A program made the translations under genes and the position numbers. From Streptosporangium amethystogenes (GTDB lineage: Bacteria; Actinomycetota; Actinomycetes; Streptosporangiales; Streptosporangiaceae), in contig NZ_JOEQ01000003.1 of NCBI RefSeq assembly GCF_000721075.1, positions 248,001-312,000 on the forward strand: a DNA stretch of 64,000 nt, written 5' to 3'. Of this stretch, positions 8,111 through 16,483 are shown in pieces (the stretch's first letter is position 1; each line of letters begins with the position of its first letter). Under the pieces are notes generated by a model. It did no database searches and was not told the origin of the DNA. It saw only the letters and a list, made by a program, of their open reading frames with translations.

Positions 8111-8534
8111 TGCGTTCCTCTCATAGCCCGCGTATGGTCCTTTTTTATCCTGAATCTTGCGAGAGCTGAACATAGAGTACGAAGGACCGCTGGTCAATAG
8201 GCCGGAGGAAGAGCCGTGGCGCTTCAGGTGGATCGGCTTCTGTAGCCCGTCCAAGTAGCTGACGGGTGTGAGCCCTCCGGGGAGATCCGCGAGAGAGTTA
8301 TGTCCAATTTTGAGTGTTATGTCCGAATAAATACCTTATATGCTGGGCAAACAAGGCAAGTGACCAACTGAGCGACAACGGCCCCGCATGCTCGCGGACA
8401 CCGATGGATGGCAGGGGACGATCCCAGCAGGAAGAGCGTGGCTCCAAACCAGGTTGAACCGGTACCGCGATTGCTTCGCGTCGAAGTGGTCAAGGGTTCG
8501 GACTCGTTCGCGCGTGATGGGTGCCGGTGAAGAC
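8111..8534. other. Gene-free stretch of lower GC
   Basis: No credible gene. The base composition is clearly more AT-rich than the flanks (for example TAAATACCTTATATG near 8325), suggesting DNA acquired or relaxed from selection. A short D-arm-like run (GCTCAGTTGGT on the minus strand near 8363-8373) does not extend into a tRNA. Confidence 0.4.
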
Positions 8535-8801
8535 TTAATGGAGAGTCCCTGCTACGACAGCCGCCATTCGCCGGCCGAGCTGGGTGTATTGGGCGGTCAG
8601 GCGGGCACGGCGATCTGCTTCCGCCGTCTTGACGGATGCTGACGATCGGTCGACTCTCAGCATCCCGCGTCGTCGAGATGAATGCGGTACCAGCCCTGCG
8701 TCCATGCATCTCCGCTGCACATCAGATCGTGTGGCGAGCTCCGGAGTAACCGTTCCAGAACAGATCACGAGGATCGCCTGAGCGTTCGCCGTGTACGCCA
8801 T
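8535..8801 (-). CDS. Unrecognised 88-residue protein
   Basis: The ORF starts ATGGCGTAC three bases after a perfect AGGAGG, which is short spacing. The protein (start MAYTANAQAILVICSGTVTP) has a short hydrophobic N-terminal segment and a charged C-terminal half; there is no recognised domain. It lies divergent from the truncated ImmA/IrrE frame. The good ribosome site supports it; the modest coding bias does not. Confidence 0.4.
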   Translation of the reverse strand: MAYTANAQAILVICSGTVTPELATRSDVQRRCMDAGLVPHSSRRRGMLRVDRSSASVKTAEADRRARLTAQYTQLGRRMAAVVAGTLH

Positions 8802-8812
8802 AAACCTCCTGA

Positions 8813-9352
8813 TTCGACAGCCTGGGTCTTCGTCGTGCGCTGCCTCGGCTGCTACAGCTGACCTCTCAGCCTCCTGAACTCATAGTGCCGATAATGCGGG
8901 ACATCTGCGCGCAGCACGGGGTGGCGGTGGTCTTTGTCGGAGAGATCACCGGTGCGCGCGCAAGCGGGGCCACCAGGTGGATCTCCACTGACAAGGCCAT
9001 GCTCCTGCTCAGCCTCCGCTACAAGACCGACGACCATCTCTGGTTCACCTTTTTCCACGAGATCGGGCACATTCTATTGCACGGGAAGAGTGACACCTGG
9101 ATCGAGAACAACATTCCCGATGATGACCCGAAGGAAGAGGAGGCTGATCAATTTTCCTGCGACCTGCTGATTCCAAAGAAGCATCTTGCAAAGCTTCGTT
9201 CTCTGAAGTCTCTCGGGTCAGTTCGTACATTCGCCAGCGACATAGGCGTGTCCCCGGGGATCGTTGTCGGCCGTCTTCAACATGACGGCCTCTGGCCTGC
9301 CAGGCAAGGAAACGGCCTCAAGCAGGAAGTCGAGCTGGAAAGCGATTTTTAA
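8813..9352 (+). pseudogene. 5'-truncated XRE/ImmA-IrrE metallopeptidase
   Basis: The zinc site HEIGHILLHG (HExxH) and EEEADQFSCDLLIP define an ImmA/IrrE peptidase, the family that cleaves phage/ICE repressors or acts as antitoxin-like HigA fusions. The frame is open upstream to a TGA at 8810 and reads LRRALPRLLQLTSQPPELIV, which normally lies between the XRE DNA-binding domain and the peptidase. The HTH and the true start are missing. GTG at 8885 could start a 155-residue peptidase-only protein, but there is no clear ribosome site. Third-position GC is below that of neighbours, fitting mobile DNA. Confidence 0.6.
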
Positions 9353-9578
9353 GTCACGTGTGCACCTTGTGGCAGGACGTCTTCTTATCCACCTGACCTC
9401 GTCATCGGCTCCCTGCGGCGGCGGGCGGAGAGCCCCGGAGGCGGCCGCGGTGAACACGGCCGACGGGATGGCTCGACCACGCGAGACCGCCGGGCAAGAT
9501 CGTAGACAGGAGCGAGGCAGTGGCACCCGACGGATCCGGCTCCGCGTCCGTTCCGGTGGAGCATGAGGAGGCAACGAC

Positions 9579-10322
9579 ATGAACGATGCGATGTGGGCCG
9601 GGACGGTCACGATCGCCGGACACGAGCAGTCCGAGTTGGAGGCGTACCTGGCCCGGCCGCTCGGCGAAGAGCCGCGCGGCGGTGTGGTGGTGATCCACCA
9701 CCTGCCCGGGTACGACGACGCGACCAAGGAGATCGTCCGCAGGTTCGCGGCACGCGGGTACGCGGCGATCTGCCCGAACCTGTACTCCCGCGAGGGCGCC
9801 GGGGTCAGCCCCGACGACCAGGCCGCCGCCGTACGGGCCAAGGGCGGGGTCCCGGACGAGCAGCTGGTCGGGGACGTCGCCGGGGCCGCGGCGCACCTCA
9901 ACTTCCTCGACCACGCCAACGGCAGGATCGGTGTGATCGGATTCTGCTCGGGCGGGCGGCAGACGTTCCTGGTGGCCTGCTCACTCCAGATCGACGCGGC
10001 GGTGGACTGCTACGGCGCCTTCGTGGTGAACACCCCGCCCGCGGAGTTCCCGCTCCAGCACAAGCCACTGATCTCCAAGGCCGCCGACCTGTCCTGCCCA
10101 CTGCTGGGGTTGTTCGGCGCCGAGGACAAATACCCGGGCCCTGAGGAGGTCGCGGTGCTGGACGCCGAGTTGGAGAGGCTGGGCAAGGAGCACGAGTTCC
10201 ACTCCTTCGAGGGCGCGGGGCACGCCTTCTTCGCCACCGACCGGCCCGCGTACCGGCCCGCCGCCGCGGTGGAGGGCTGGAAGAAGATCTTCAATTTCTA
10301 CGGCCGTCACCTCAGCGCCTGA
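9579..10322 (+). CDS. Dienelactone hydrolase-family protein
   Basis: 247 residues; ATG with GAGGAGG nine bases upstream. Alpha/beta fold with the family's cysteine nucleophile C123 in GFCSGGRQTF, D183 in GAEDKYPGP and H215 in GAGHAFF, i.e. the Cys-Asp-His triad of carboxymethylenebutenolidase. Canonical members hydrolyse dienelactone to maleylacetate in chlorocatechol degradation, but most genomic homologues have unknown ester substrates. A DUF6295 gene follows after 14 bp, very likely co-transcribed. Confidence 0.9.
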   Translation: MNDAMWAGTVTIAGHEQSELEAYLARPLGEEPRGGVVVIHHLPGYDDATKEIVRRFAARGYAAICPNLYSREGAGVSPDDQAAAVRAKGGVPDEQLVGDVAGAAAHLNFLDHANGRIGVIGFCSGGRQTFLVACSLQIDAAVDCYGAFVVNTPPAEFPLQHKPLISKAADLSCPLLGLFGAEDKYPGPEEVAVLDAELERLGKEHEFHSFEGAGHAFFATDRPAYRPAAAVEGWKKIFNFYGRHLSA

Positions 10323-10336
10323 CCGGAGCAATCAGC

Positions 10337-10609
10337 ATGTGCACCTATCTCACCGAGAAGATCGAACTCGACGGCGCGGGCAAGGGCGGCAACGGCTGGT
10401 TCACGCTCAGCCAGGGCGCGGTCTACGTCGACCACCCCTACCATGCCTGTCACGAGCACACGGTGAACATCGACTTCACCAACCCGGCCGAGGGCCCCTC
10501 GGCTCGGGTCGCGGTCGAGCTCACCGAGGAGTCCGCGCTGGCGCTGATCGACGCCATCCAGAAGGCCCTGGCCGCGGCGCCTCCGGGACTCGCCTCCGGC
10601 CGCCGCTGA
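10337..10609 (+). CDS. DUF6295-family protein
   Basis: 90 residues. MCTYLTEKIELDGAGKG at the start, VYVDHPYHACHEHTVNIDF in the middle and ARVAVELTEESALALIDAI at the end are the conserved blocks of this small cytosolic family, which commonly follows a dienelactone hydrolase-like gene in actinobacteria. Cys and His in the first half could bind a metal. No reaction is known; the pairing suggests it serves the hydrolase. Confidence 0.8.
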   Translation: MCTYLTEKIELDGAGKGGNGWFTLSQGAVYVDHPYHACHEHTVNIDFTNPAEGPSARVAVELTEESALALIDAIQKALAAAPPGLASGRR

Positions 10610-10679
10610 AGCGTGTCTCGCGGGTCCTGCCGCGGCCGGGATCGGTCAGGGCCCGATCCGCCCGACCCGGTACGTCACG

Positions 10680-10800
10680 TGGCCGGCCTCCGTGGTGTGG
10701 GCACTGCTCGTGCGCCCCAACACCGTCCGCTACCGCCTCGACGACCCCGACGAAAGGGTGGTGTTGGACCTGCAACCGCGTCTGCGGAGCCGTGCACCGG
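10680..10800 (+). pseudogene. PucR-type HTH scrap
   Basis: The frame reads ALLVRPNTVRYRLDDPDERV then VLDLQPRLR. PNTVRYRL is the recognition helix of PucR/CdaR C-terminal HTH domains, and DDPDERLVLDLALRL is the usual ending. The residues between the two blocks are deleted and nothing of the N-terminal domains remains. Confidence 0.5.
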
Positions 10801-10831
10801 CCGGTGACCTGGGGAAAGACGACCGCGCGGG

Positions 10832-11290
10832 TCAGGACGGTCGCTCGACCCGGCGCCAGGAGTCCAGCACCATGAGGGTCTTGGTGCCGATGACGTTCTC
10901 GTCGCGGCGGATCTGGTCGAGCAGCCGGTGCAGGTGCTGGAGGCTGTCGACCCGGAAGTGCACCAGGGCGTCGGGGTCGCCGGCCACCGTGAACACCTCG
11001 GTGACCCCGGGGATACGGCTGGCCGAGGCGGCGATCGACTCGACGTCCGTGTTGCCGCTGAAGCGGACCTCCGCGAAGGCCTCGATGGTGTCGCCGAGCA
11101 GACCCTCGTCGACCAGTGTGGTGTAGCCGGCGATGACACCGAGCCGCTCCAGCCGTTCGATCCGCCGCTTGACCGGGCTCGGCGAGAGCCGTACCCGGGT
11201 GGCGATGTCGCGCACGCTCCGGCGCCCGTTCTCGACGAGCAGGTCCAGGATCCGGCGGTCGATCGAGTCCAGTTCGGCGTTCGGAGGCAT
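10832..11290 (-). CDS. Lrp/AsnC-family transcriptional regulator
   Basis: 152 residues starting MPPNAELDSIDRRILDLLVE. N-terminal HTH with LSPSPVKRRIERLERLGVI, then a C-terminal RAM (ACT-like) effector domain ending TKTLMVLDSWRRV. Such proteins form octamers and sense amino acids. It is divergent from the AceE/transketolase-like gene 149 bp away, so it is the likely local regulator of that enzyme. Confidence 0.9.
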   Translation of the reverse strand: MPPNAELDSIDRRILDLLVENGRRSVRDIATRVRLSPSPVKRRIERLERLGVIAGYTTLVDEGLLGDTIEAFAEVRFSGNTDVESIAASASRIPGVTEVFTVAGDPDALVHFRVDSLQHLHRLLDQIRRDENVIGTKTLMVLDSWRRVERPS

Positions 11291-11438
11291 GGGTGGATGG
11301 TAGCGCCGAGAGGGCGGAAAGACGCGCCCACTGGACCGCCTAACCGCCTGAACACGCGCAAAGGGGCGGCTTCCTCCGTCTTTCTTGCCCTGTGGGGCAT
11401 CTCCGGGTGCAATGAACGTCTCCGCAGGAAAGAGATAG

Positions 11439-13787
11439 ATGATGGCGATCCCCCTGCCCCCGCCCGCCGACGAGCGTGCGGAGGCGTCCACTCGGACCGA
11501 GGTGCTGCGGCAGGTCGCGCAGCGGGTGCTCTGGCTCTCCGCGGCCATCGTCGACGCCGCCAACCGAGGACGGCCCAACGACACCGGTGTGAAGGTCGGC
11601 GGTCACCAGGCCTCCAGCGCCTCGATGGTCGACATCATGGTCTCGCTGTACTTCTCCGAGCTGACCCATCTCGACCGGGTCTCCGTCAAACCGCACGCCT
11701 CGCCGGTGCTGCACGCGATCAACTACCTGCTGGACGACCTCGATGTCTCCTATCTGCCCAGGTTGCGCGAGCTGGGCGGGCTGCAGAGCTATCCGAGCCG
11801 GCTCAAGGACCCCGACACCGTCGACTTCTCGACCGGTTCCGTCGGCATCGGTGCGACCGCGCCGTTGTGGGCCGCCATCTCGCACCGCTACCTGCGCTCG
11901 CGCTTCGCGTCGGCTCCGGCGGCGGGGCGCTTCGTCAGCCTGCTCGGGGACGCCGAGCTCGACGAGGGGGCGATCTGGGAGGCCGTCGCCGACCCGTCCG
12001 TCGCCCGGATGGGCGAGCTGCTCTGGATCGTCGACCTCAACCGCCAGTCGCTCGACCGGGTGGTGCCGGACGTGCAGATCCACCGATTGCGGGCGATGTT
12101 CGAGGCGGCCGGCTGGCAGGTCATCACCCTGAAGTGGGGACGCGCGATCACCGCCCTGTTCGAGCGGCCGGGCGGCGACGAGCTGCGGCAGCGGCTGGAG
12201 CGGATGCCGAACGAGGAGTACCAGCGCCTGCTCCGGGTCGACGCCGCCGAGGTGGGTCCGCGGCTCATCGAGGAACACAGCGGTGCGGCGCTGCGCGCCC
12301 TGGTCGCGTCCCTGCCGGACGCCGAGCTGGCGCGGGCGATCCGCGACCTCGGCGGCCACGACCTCGACCTGCTGCTCGACACCTACCGGGAGGTGGACGA
12401 GGACCGGCCCACGGTGGTGTTCGCCTACACGGTCAAGGGGCGCGGCCTGCCGACCGAGGGACACCCGAACAACCACTCGGCGCTGCTGACCGAGGCGCAG
12501 ATGCTCGCGCTGGCCACCTCCTGCGGCACCGACCTCGCCGACCCCTGGAGCGCCTTCGAGCCGGGCACCGCCGCGGCCGACCTGTGTGCCACCCGAGGCG
12601 CGGCGCTGCACCGCCCCCCGGTCACCGGCAAGGCCCTCGGCCCGCTGCCGACGACGCTCGGCCGCTCGTACCGCTCGCCGATCTCGACCCAGGCCGCCCT
12701 CGGCCGCTTCCTCGTAGACTTCCTGCGCGCCGCCCCCGAGGCCGGCGCGCGGGTGGTGACCTGCAGCCCGGACGTCGCCTCCTCGACCAACCTCGGCGGG
12801 TGGATCAACAAGACCGGGGTGTGGTCGGTCGAGGACCGGCACGACTGGTTCGCCGACGACACCGAACGCCTGCTGCGCTGGTCGGAGGGGACCGGCGGCC
12901 AGCACATCGAACTCGGCATCGCCGAGGTCAACCTGGTGGGCCTGCTCGGCGAGCTCGGCGCCACCTGGAGTCGCTGGGCCGAGCGTCTCATCCCGATCGC
13001 CACGCTCTACGACCCGTTCATCTCACGCGCGCTCGAACCCTGGTCGTACGGCATCTACGCCGGCGGGCAGTCGATCATCGTCGGTACGCCGTCCGGGGTG
13101 ACGCTGTCGTCCGAGGGCGGCGCGCACCAGTCGATCACGACCCCGTCCATCGGTCTTGAGCAGCCGGGCTGCGTCGCCTGGGAGCCCGCGTTCGCCCGGG
13201 ACCTGGAGTGGACGATGCTGGCCGCCATGGAACGGGTCGGCGTCGAGGGCGGCACCTCCTCGTACTTCCGGCTGTCGACCCGGCCGCTGGACCCCGCCCT
13301 GGCGCGGGTCCCCGAGGACGGGCCGCTGCTCGAACGGCGCCGGCGGCACGCCGTCGCGGGCGGCTACCGCATCACCGACCACGACCCGGCGACCGAGCAG
13401 GTCACCCTCGTCGGCGCCGGGGCCGTCATGCCCGAGGTGATCGCCGCCGCCGAACACCTGGCCGAGCGCTCGATCGTGGCCGGCGTGGTCTGCCTGACCA
13501 GTGCCGACCTGGTGTACCGGTCCTTCCAAGCCCGGGGCTCCCTCGGCGCGTCCGGCGACGGCATCGTCGACGTGCTGTTCCCCGCCGGCCACCCCGCGCC
13601 CCTCGTCACGGTGCTCGACGGACACCCGCACACGCTGTCCTTCCTGGCCGGCGTACGCGGCGACCGGATTCGCAACCTCGGGGTATCCGGTTTCGGCCAG
13701 TCCAGCGACCTGCACGACGCCTACCGCATCCACGGCATTGACACCGCCTCCATCGTCGACGCCGCCCTGACCTTGCTCGGCCGCTGA
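11439..13787 (+). CDS. Transketolase/AceE-like thiamine diphosphate enzyme
   Basis: 782 residues with AGGAAAGAG upstream of ATGATG. The first half carries a thiamine-diphosphate domain (GHQASSASMVDIMVSLYF; GDAELDEGAIWEAV as the GDG-type Mg/ThDP motif; VKGRGLPTEGHPNNHS). The second half has a transketolase pyrimidine domain (HIELGIAEVNLVGLLGELG) and C-terminal domain (LVGAGAVMPEVIAAAEHL). Layout and length match homodimeric E1 of pyruvate dehydrogenase (about 900) but shorter, a subgroup often called transketolase-like TK-C-containing. No E2/E3 genes are adjacent, so the substrate is uncertain. Probably controlled by the divergent Lrp protein. Confidence 0.85.
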   Translation: MMAIPLPPPADERAEASTRTEVLRQVAQRVLWLSAAIVDAANRGRPNDTGVKVGGHQASSASMVDIMVSLYFSELTHLDRVSVKPHASPVLHAINYLLDDLDVSYLPRLRELGGLQSYPSRLKDPDTVDFSTGSVGIGATAPLWAAISHRYLRSRFASAPAAGRFVSLLGDAELDEGAIWEAVADPSVARMGELLWIVDLNRQSLDRVVPDVQIHRLRAMFEAAGWQVITLKWGRAITALFERPGGDELRQRLERMPNEEYQRLLRVDAAEVGPRLIEEHSGAALRALVASLPDAELARAIRDLGGHDLDLLLDTYREVDEDRPTVVFAYTVKGRGLPTEGHPNNHSALLTEAQMLALATSCGTDLADPWSAFEPGTAAADLCATRGAALHRPPVTGKALGPLPTTLGRSYRSPISTQAALGRFLVDFLRAAPEAGARVVTCSPDVASSTNLGGWINKTGVWSVEDRHDWFADDTERLLRWSEGTGGQHIELGIAEVNLVGLLGELGATWSRWAERLIPIATLYDPFISRALEPWSYGIYAGGQSIIVGTPSGVTLSSEGGAHQSITTPSIGLEQPGCVAWEPAFARDLEWTMLAAMERVGVEGGTSSYFRLSTRPLDPALARVPEDGPLLERRRRHAVAGGYRITDHDPATEQVTLVGAGAVMPEVIAAAEHLAERSIVAGVVCLTSADLVYRSFQARGSLGASGDGIVDVLFPAGHPAPLVTVLDGHPHTLSFLAGVRGDRIRNLGVSGFGQSSDLHDAYRIHGIDTASIVDAALTLLGR

Positions 13788-14069
13788 CCCCGGCTCCGAG
13801 AGACATTGCCACCCGCGGCCCGTAGCTGGTCAAACTTGCCAGAAACGGTACGGGCGTGTCCTGATGGAAGCCGTACTGGATCCGACTCCAGCTCGTCTGG
13901 AGCGGGAACTGCTGCCCCAGGTCTCACTCAGATCAGCGACGTCGTGGCTGAGGGCTGCGAACTCCTGTGGAGGCGGTTCGGTTTCCCGAGCGCCACCGGG
14001 TGCGGACGGCCACCCGTGCGCCGGCCGGGAACCAGCCGGAACGGCCGTGCTGAACTGCGAGAATGCGCT

Positions 14070-14651
14070 ATGACATTACCGACGCTAGCCGTCGTGAGCG
14101 GTCCACCCGGAACGGGCAAGACGACGCTCGCGCACGAGCTCGCCCACCATCTCGGATGCCCTGCGATCATCCGGGATGAAATCAAACAGGGGATGGTCCT
14201 GGCCACCCCGGGGTTCACACCCGGCCCGCAGGACCCGCTGAACCTTCCCACGTTGGCCGCGTTCTTCACCGTGCTGCAGGTACTGCTCAAAGCCGGCGTG
14301 ACAGTGGTCGCCGAGGCCGCTTTCCAGGACCGGTTGTGGCGCCCGAACCTGGAACCGCTCGCCGATCTCGCACACATCCGAGTCATCCGCTGCACGGTCC
14401 CTGCAGCGATCGCCCACGCTCGGATCGCCGAACGCGCCGAGTACGGCAACCACCGGGCGGCGCACGCTGATCGAGACCTCCTCGAAGCGATCGCGACAGG
14501 GCGACACTCACTTGAGTCCTTCGTGCCGATCTCGCTGGACGTCCCAACGTTGACGGTCGACACCGCGAACGGCTACCGCCCCGATATCCAGCACATCACC
14601 GCCTTTGTCAGGACACCCGCACAGAACGATTCCCCGGCCAACGCAAGCTGA
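14070..14651 (+). CDS. P-loop kinase-like ATP-binding protein
   Basis: 193 residues. Walker A GPPGTGKTTLAHELAHHLG at residues 11-29, then RDEIKQGMV and a VVAEAAFQDRLWRP segment, resembling zeta-toxin/chloramphenicol-phosphotransferase-like small-molecule kinases (AAA_33). Substrate not predictable. Readings extended upstream to 13806 show no family similarity, so the ATG at 14070 is chosen. The preceding 280 bp are non-coding. Confidence 0.75.
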   Translation: MTLPTLAVVSGPPGTGKTTLAHELAHHLGCPAIIRDEIKQGMVLATPGFTPGPQDPLNLPTLAAFFTVLQVLLKAGVTVVAEAAFQDRLWRPNLEPLADLAHIRVIRCTVPAAIAHARIAERAEYGNHRAAHADRDLLEAIATGRHSLESFVPISLDVPTLTVDTANGYRPDIQHITAFVRTPAQNDSPANAS

Positions 14652-14973
14652 CCTCGATGACTCAGCGGGTGCAGCAATTGGAAGGACCGCGCGGAATCCG
14701 AGTTACGCGCGGCGTCCTCCGCAGAGGATCAGATGGCGCTGCCCGCGCGGGCCGGGAGCCCGCGGGGTGTCGCACCGGCTGTATTGGTGTTCCTGTGCCC
14801 TGAGACGGTCGCCGTGCAACGGCCTGGTCGTGCGCCGCCGCCCGCCGAGCAGCACCTGTTCGTGCTCTTCCCCGGCTGCTCCACCAGGAAAATCGTAGTC
14901 ACGAGGTTGAGGTCTGGCTCCCGGGCAGCGACGTTGGACCTTCGCCCATGGCTTCGACGGCCCCTCGGCGAAC
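14652..14973. other. Intergenic, no gene seen
   Basis: No frame here has ribosome sites or family similarity. It separates the kinase from the terminator shared with the convergent secreted-protein gene. Confidence 0.5.
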
Positions 14974-15002
14974 AATGCCCCCGCCAGGTGAGCGGGGGCA
15001 TT
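14974..15002 (-). terminator. Hairpin terminator of the secreted-protein gene
   Basis: AATGCCCCCGC and GCGGGGGCATT form a perfect 11-bp stem with a 7-base loop, 30 bp beyond the stop of the minus-strand gene at 15032. Confidence 0.7.
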
Positions 15003-15031
15003 GTCATCATGTCCTTGAGGCGATCGTCGGC

Positions 15032-15478
15032 TCAAACACCCCGGCAGGTATAGGCGTTCAGCTTGACCGTCTCATTGGAAGAGAAGGAGAACCATCGGTT
15101 TCCGTTGATCGTGTTGTTACTGCTGACACGGCTCACACCATTGACGGTGAGATTTATCGAACAGCGGTAGGGGACGCCGTACTGGTCCCAGTCGATTCCG
15201 TCGTTCCAGTAGCCACCCTTGTGCTGACCCGGGCCGACCGATCCATTTATCCAGGGGCCGCTGTCACTGTCTTTCCGACGGATGGGCCACGATGTGTTGG
15301 TGTAATTATAGATGTCACCGCATGGCGGTACCGTGCACTTCGAAAGTACCTTGGCCTGTCCCGCCGAAGCGGATGTGACCAGCCCCGCCGAAGCGGACAC
15401 GGTCGGCAGGATCGCGGTGAGCGAGGCCATCATGACCACGATCATGGCGAGACGAGAAGTGAAACGACGTGCGTTCAT
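15032..15478 (-). CDS. Small secreted protein of unknown function
   Basis: 148 residues; AGGAG five bases before the ATG. A clear signal peptide (MNARRFTSRLAMIVVMMASL, cleavage near SASA), then a mature part of about 110 residues rich in Asn, Ser, Gly and Trp with four cysteines (KCTVPPCGD, YRCSINL, YTCRGV), likely two disulfides. No family is recognised. Its own promoter region and terminator make it a single-gene unit. Confidence 0.75.
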   Translation of the reverse strand: MNARRFTSRLAMIVVMMASLTAILPTVSASAGLVTSASAGQAKVLSKCTVPPCGDIYNYTNTSWPIRRKDSDSGPWINGSVGPGQHKGGYWNDGIDWDQYGVPYRCSINLTVNGVSRVSSNNTINGNRWFSFSSNETVKLNAYTCRGV

Positions 15479-15809
15479 CGGACTCCTGGATGTCTTAATT
15501 GAGCTAGATCGATGAAATGCATGTGGCGGATCGGTGTTCGTCGGACCCGCCAGGTCCAGCGAGGTGATCAGTTCAACGATCTCCGACTTGTTCGGGAGGC
15601 GATCACTCCGTCAAATAATCGGTCACAGAACAGGTGTACGGAAACCTGGAAGCTTCCAGGATTGACGAAGCGGTTGCCCGGACGACGTGCCGGACGCGCC
15701 TCCGATCCAGAAGCGGCATTCTGCCGACATGATCACGTTCCCGGGTTCTGGTTCGACACCGGGAAGACGTCGGCAGCCATTTCGCCGCGTCGGCGCCTAT
15801 GATCACGGC
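15479..15809. other. Intergenic between divergent genes, no gene seen
   Basis: Holds the promoter regions of the secreted protein and the Nudix gene. No operator or small gene could be supported. Confidence 0.45.
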
Positions 15810-16322
15810 ATGCCCGAAGTGACCCTCCGGCCGTCCGCACGGATTCTGCTGGTCGACAAGCAGGATCGGCTTCTGCTCTATCGCGGGCTGGGGCTGATGA
15901 AGAACCCCGGCTACGCCTGGTTCACCCCGGGCGGCGGCGTCAACGAGGGGGAGCCGCTGAATCACGCCGCGGCTCGCGAGCTTCGCGAGGAGACCGGGCA
16001 CTCGGTCCTGCCAGGAGAGCTCGGGCACGTCGTGGCCACCAGTTCGGGTCACTGGCGTCACGCCGACGGCCGGCTGTTCCTCTCCTTCGACTCTTTCTTC
16101 TTCCTCCGCGGCCGGGAACTGGACGTCGACATCTCCGGCATGGAAGATCATGAACGGTCGATGATCGACCGCTTCCACTGGTGGTCACTACCCGAGCTTC
16201 GGCACACCGCCGAACAGGTCATCCCACTCGGCCTGGCCGGGCTGATGGAACGTCTGCTCGCCGACGACATCCCACACGAGCCCGTCAACTTTCCCTGGCA
16301 CCACCCCGACCCCTTCGGCTAG
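15810..16322 (+). CDS. Nudix hydrolase
   Basis: 170 residues starting MPEVTLRPSARILLVDKQDR. The Nudix box GGGVNEGEPLNHAAARELRE then ETG fits GX5EX7REUXEEXGU completely. It would hydrolyse a nucleoside diphosphate linked to another moiety with Mg2+. C-terminal HPDPFG lacks features of a specific subfamily, so the substrate is unknown. Confidence 0.9.
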   Translation: MPEVTLRPSARILLVDKQDRLLLYRGLGLMKNPGYAWFTPGGGVNEGEPLNHAAARELREETGHSVLPGELGHVVATSSGHWRHADGRLFLSFDSFFFLRGRELDVDISGMEDHERSMIDRFHWWSLPELRHTAEQVIPLGLAGLMERLLADDIPHEPVNFPWHHPDPFG

Positions 16323-16446
16323 AAACCCCCAGAGACCCGCAGGACGCTCGACCGGACCACCACGGCTCCGCTCATCGACCGGCAAAAGGCATGGCCAAAC
16401 GCTGCCCCTGGCGGGTACCAAGCCGACCTGACCTGCGACAAGGGCC

Positions 16447-16468
16447 CACCCCGCGATCGGGCGGGGTG
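16447..16468 (-). terminator. Hairpin after the penicillin-binding protein gene
   Basis: CACCCCGC (16447-16454) pairs with GCGGGGTG (16461-16468) around a 6-base loop, 16 bp beyond the PBP stop. Confidence 0.55.
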
Positions 16469-16483
16469 AGCCGCTGTGCCGCG

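Noticed and set aside
8350..8400. tRNA-like D-arm (GCTCAGTTGGT) on the minus strand
   Set aside because: No anticodon or T-arm follows and no acceptor stem can be paired; a chance 11-base match.
10928..13159. 743-codon plus-strand frame overlapping the Lrp and E1-like genes
   Set aside because: Crosses two well-supported genes in the wrong frame; composition is Arg/Gly-rich shadow sequence.
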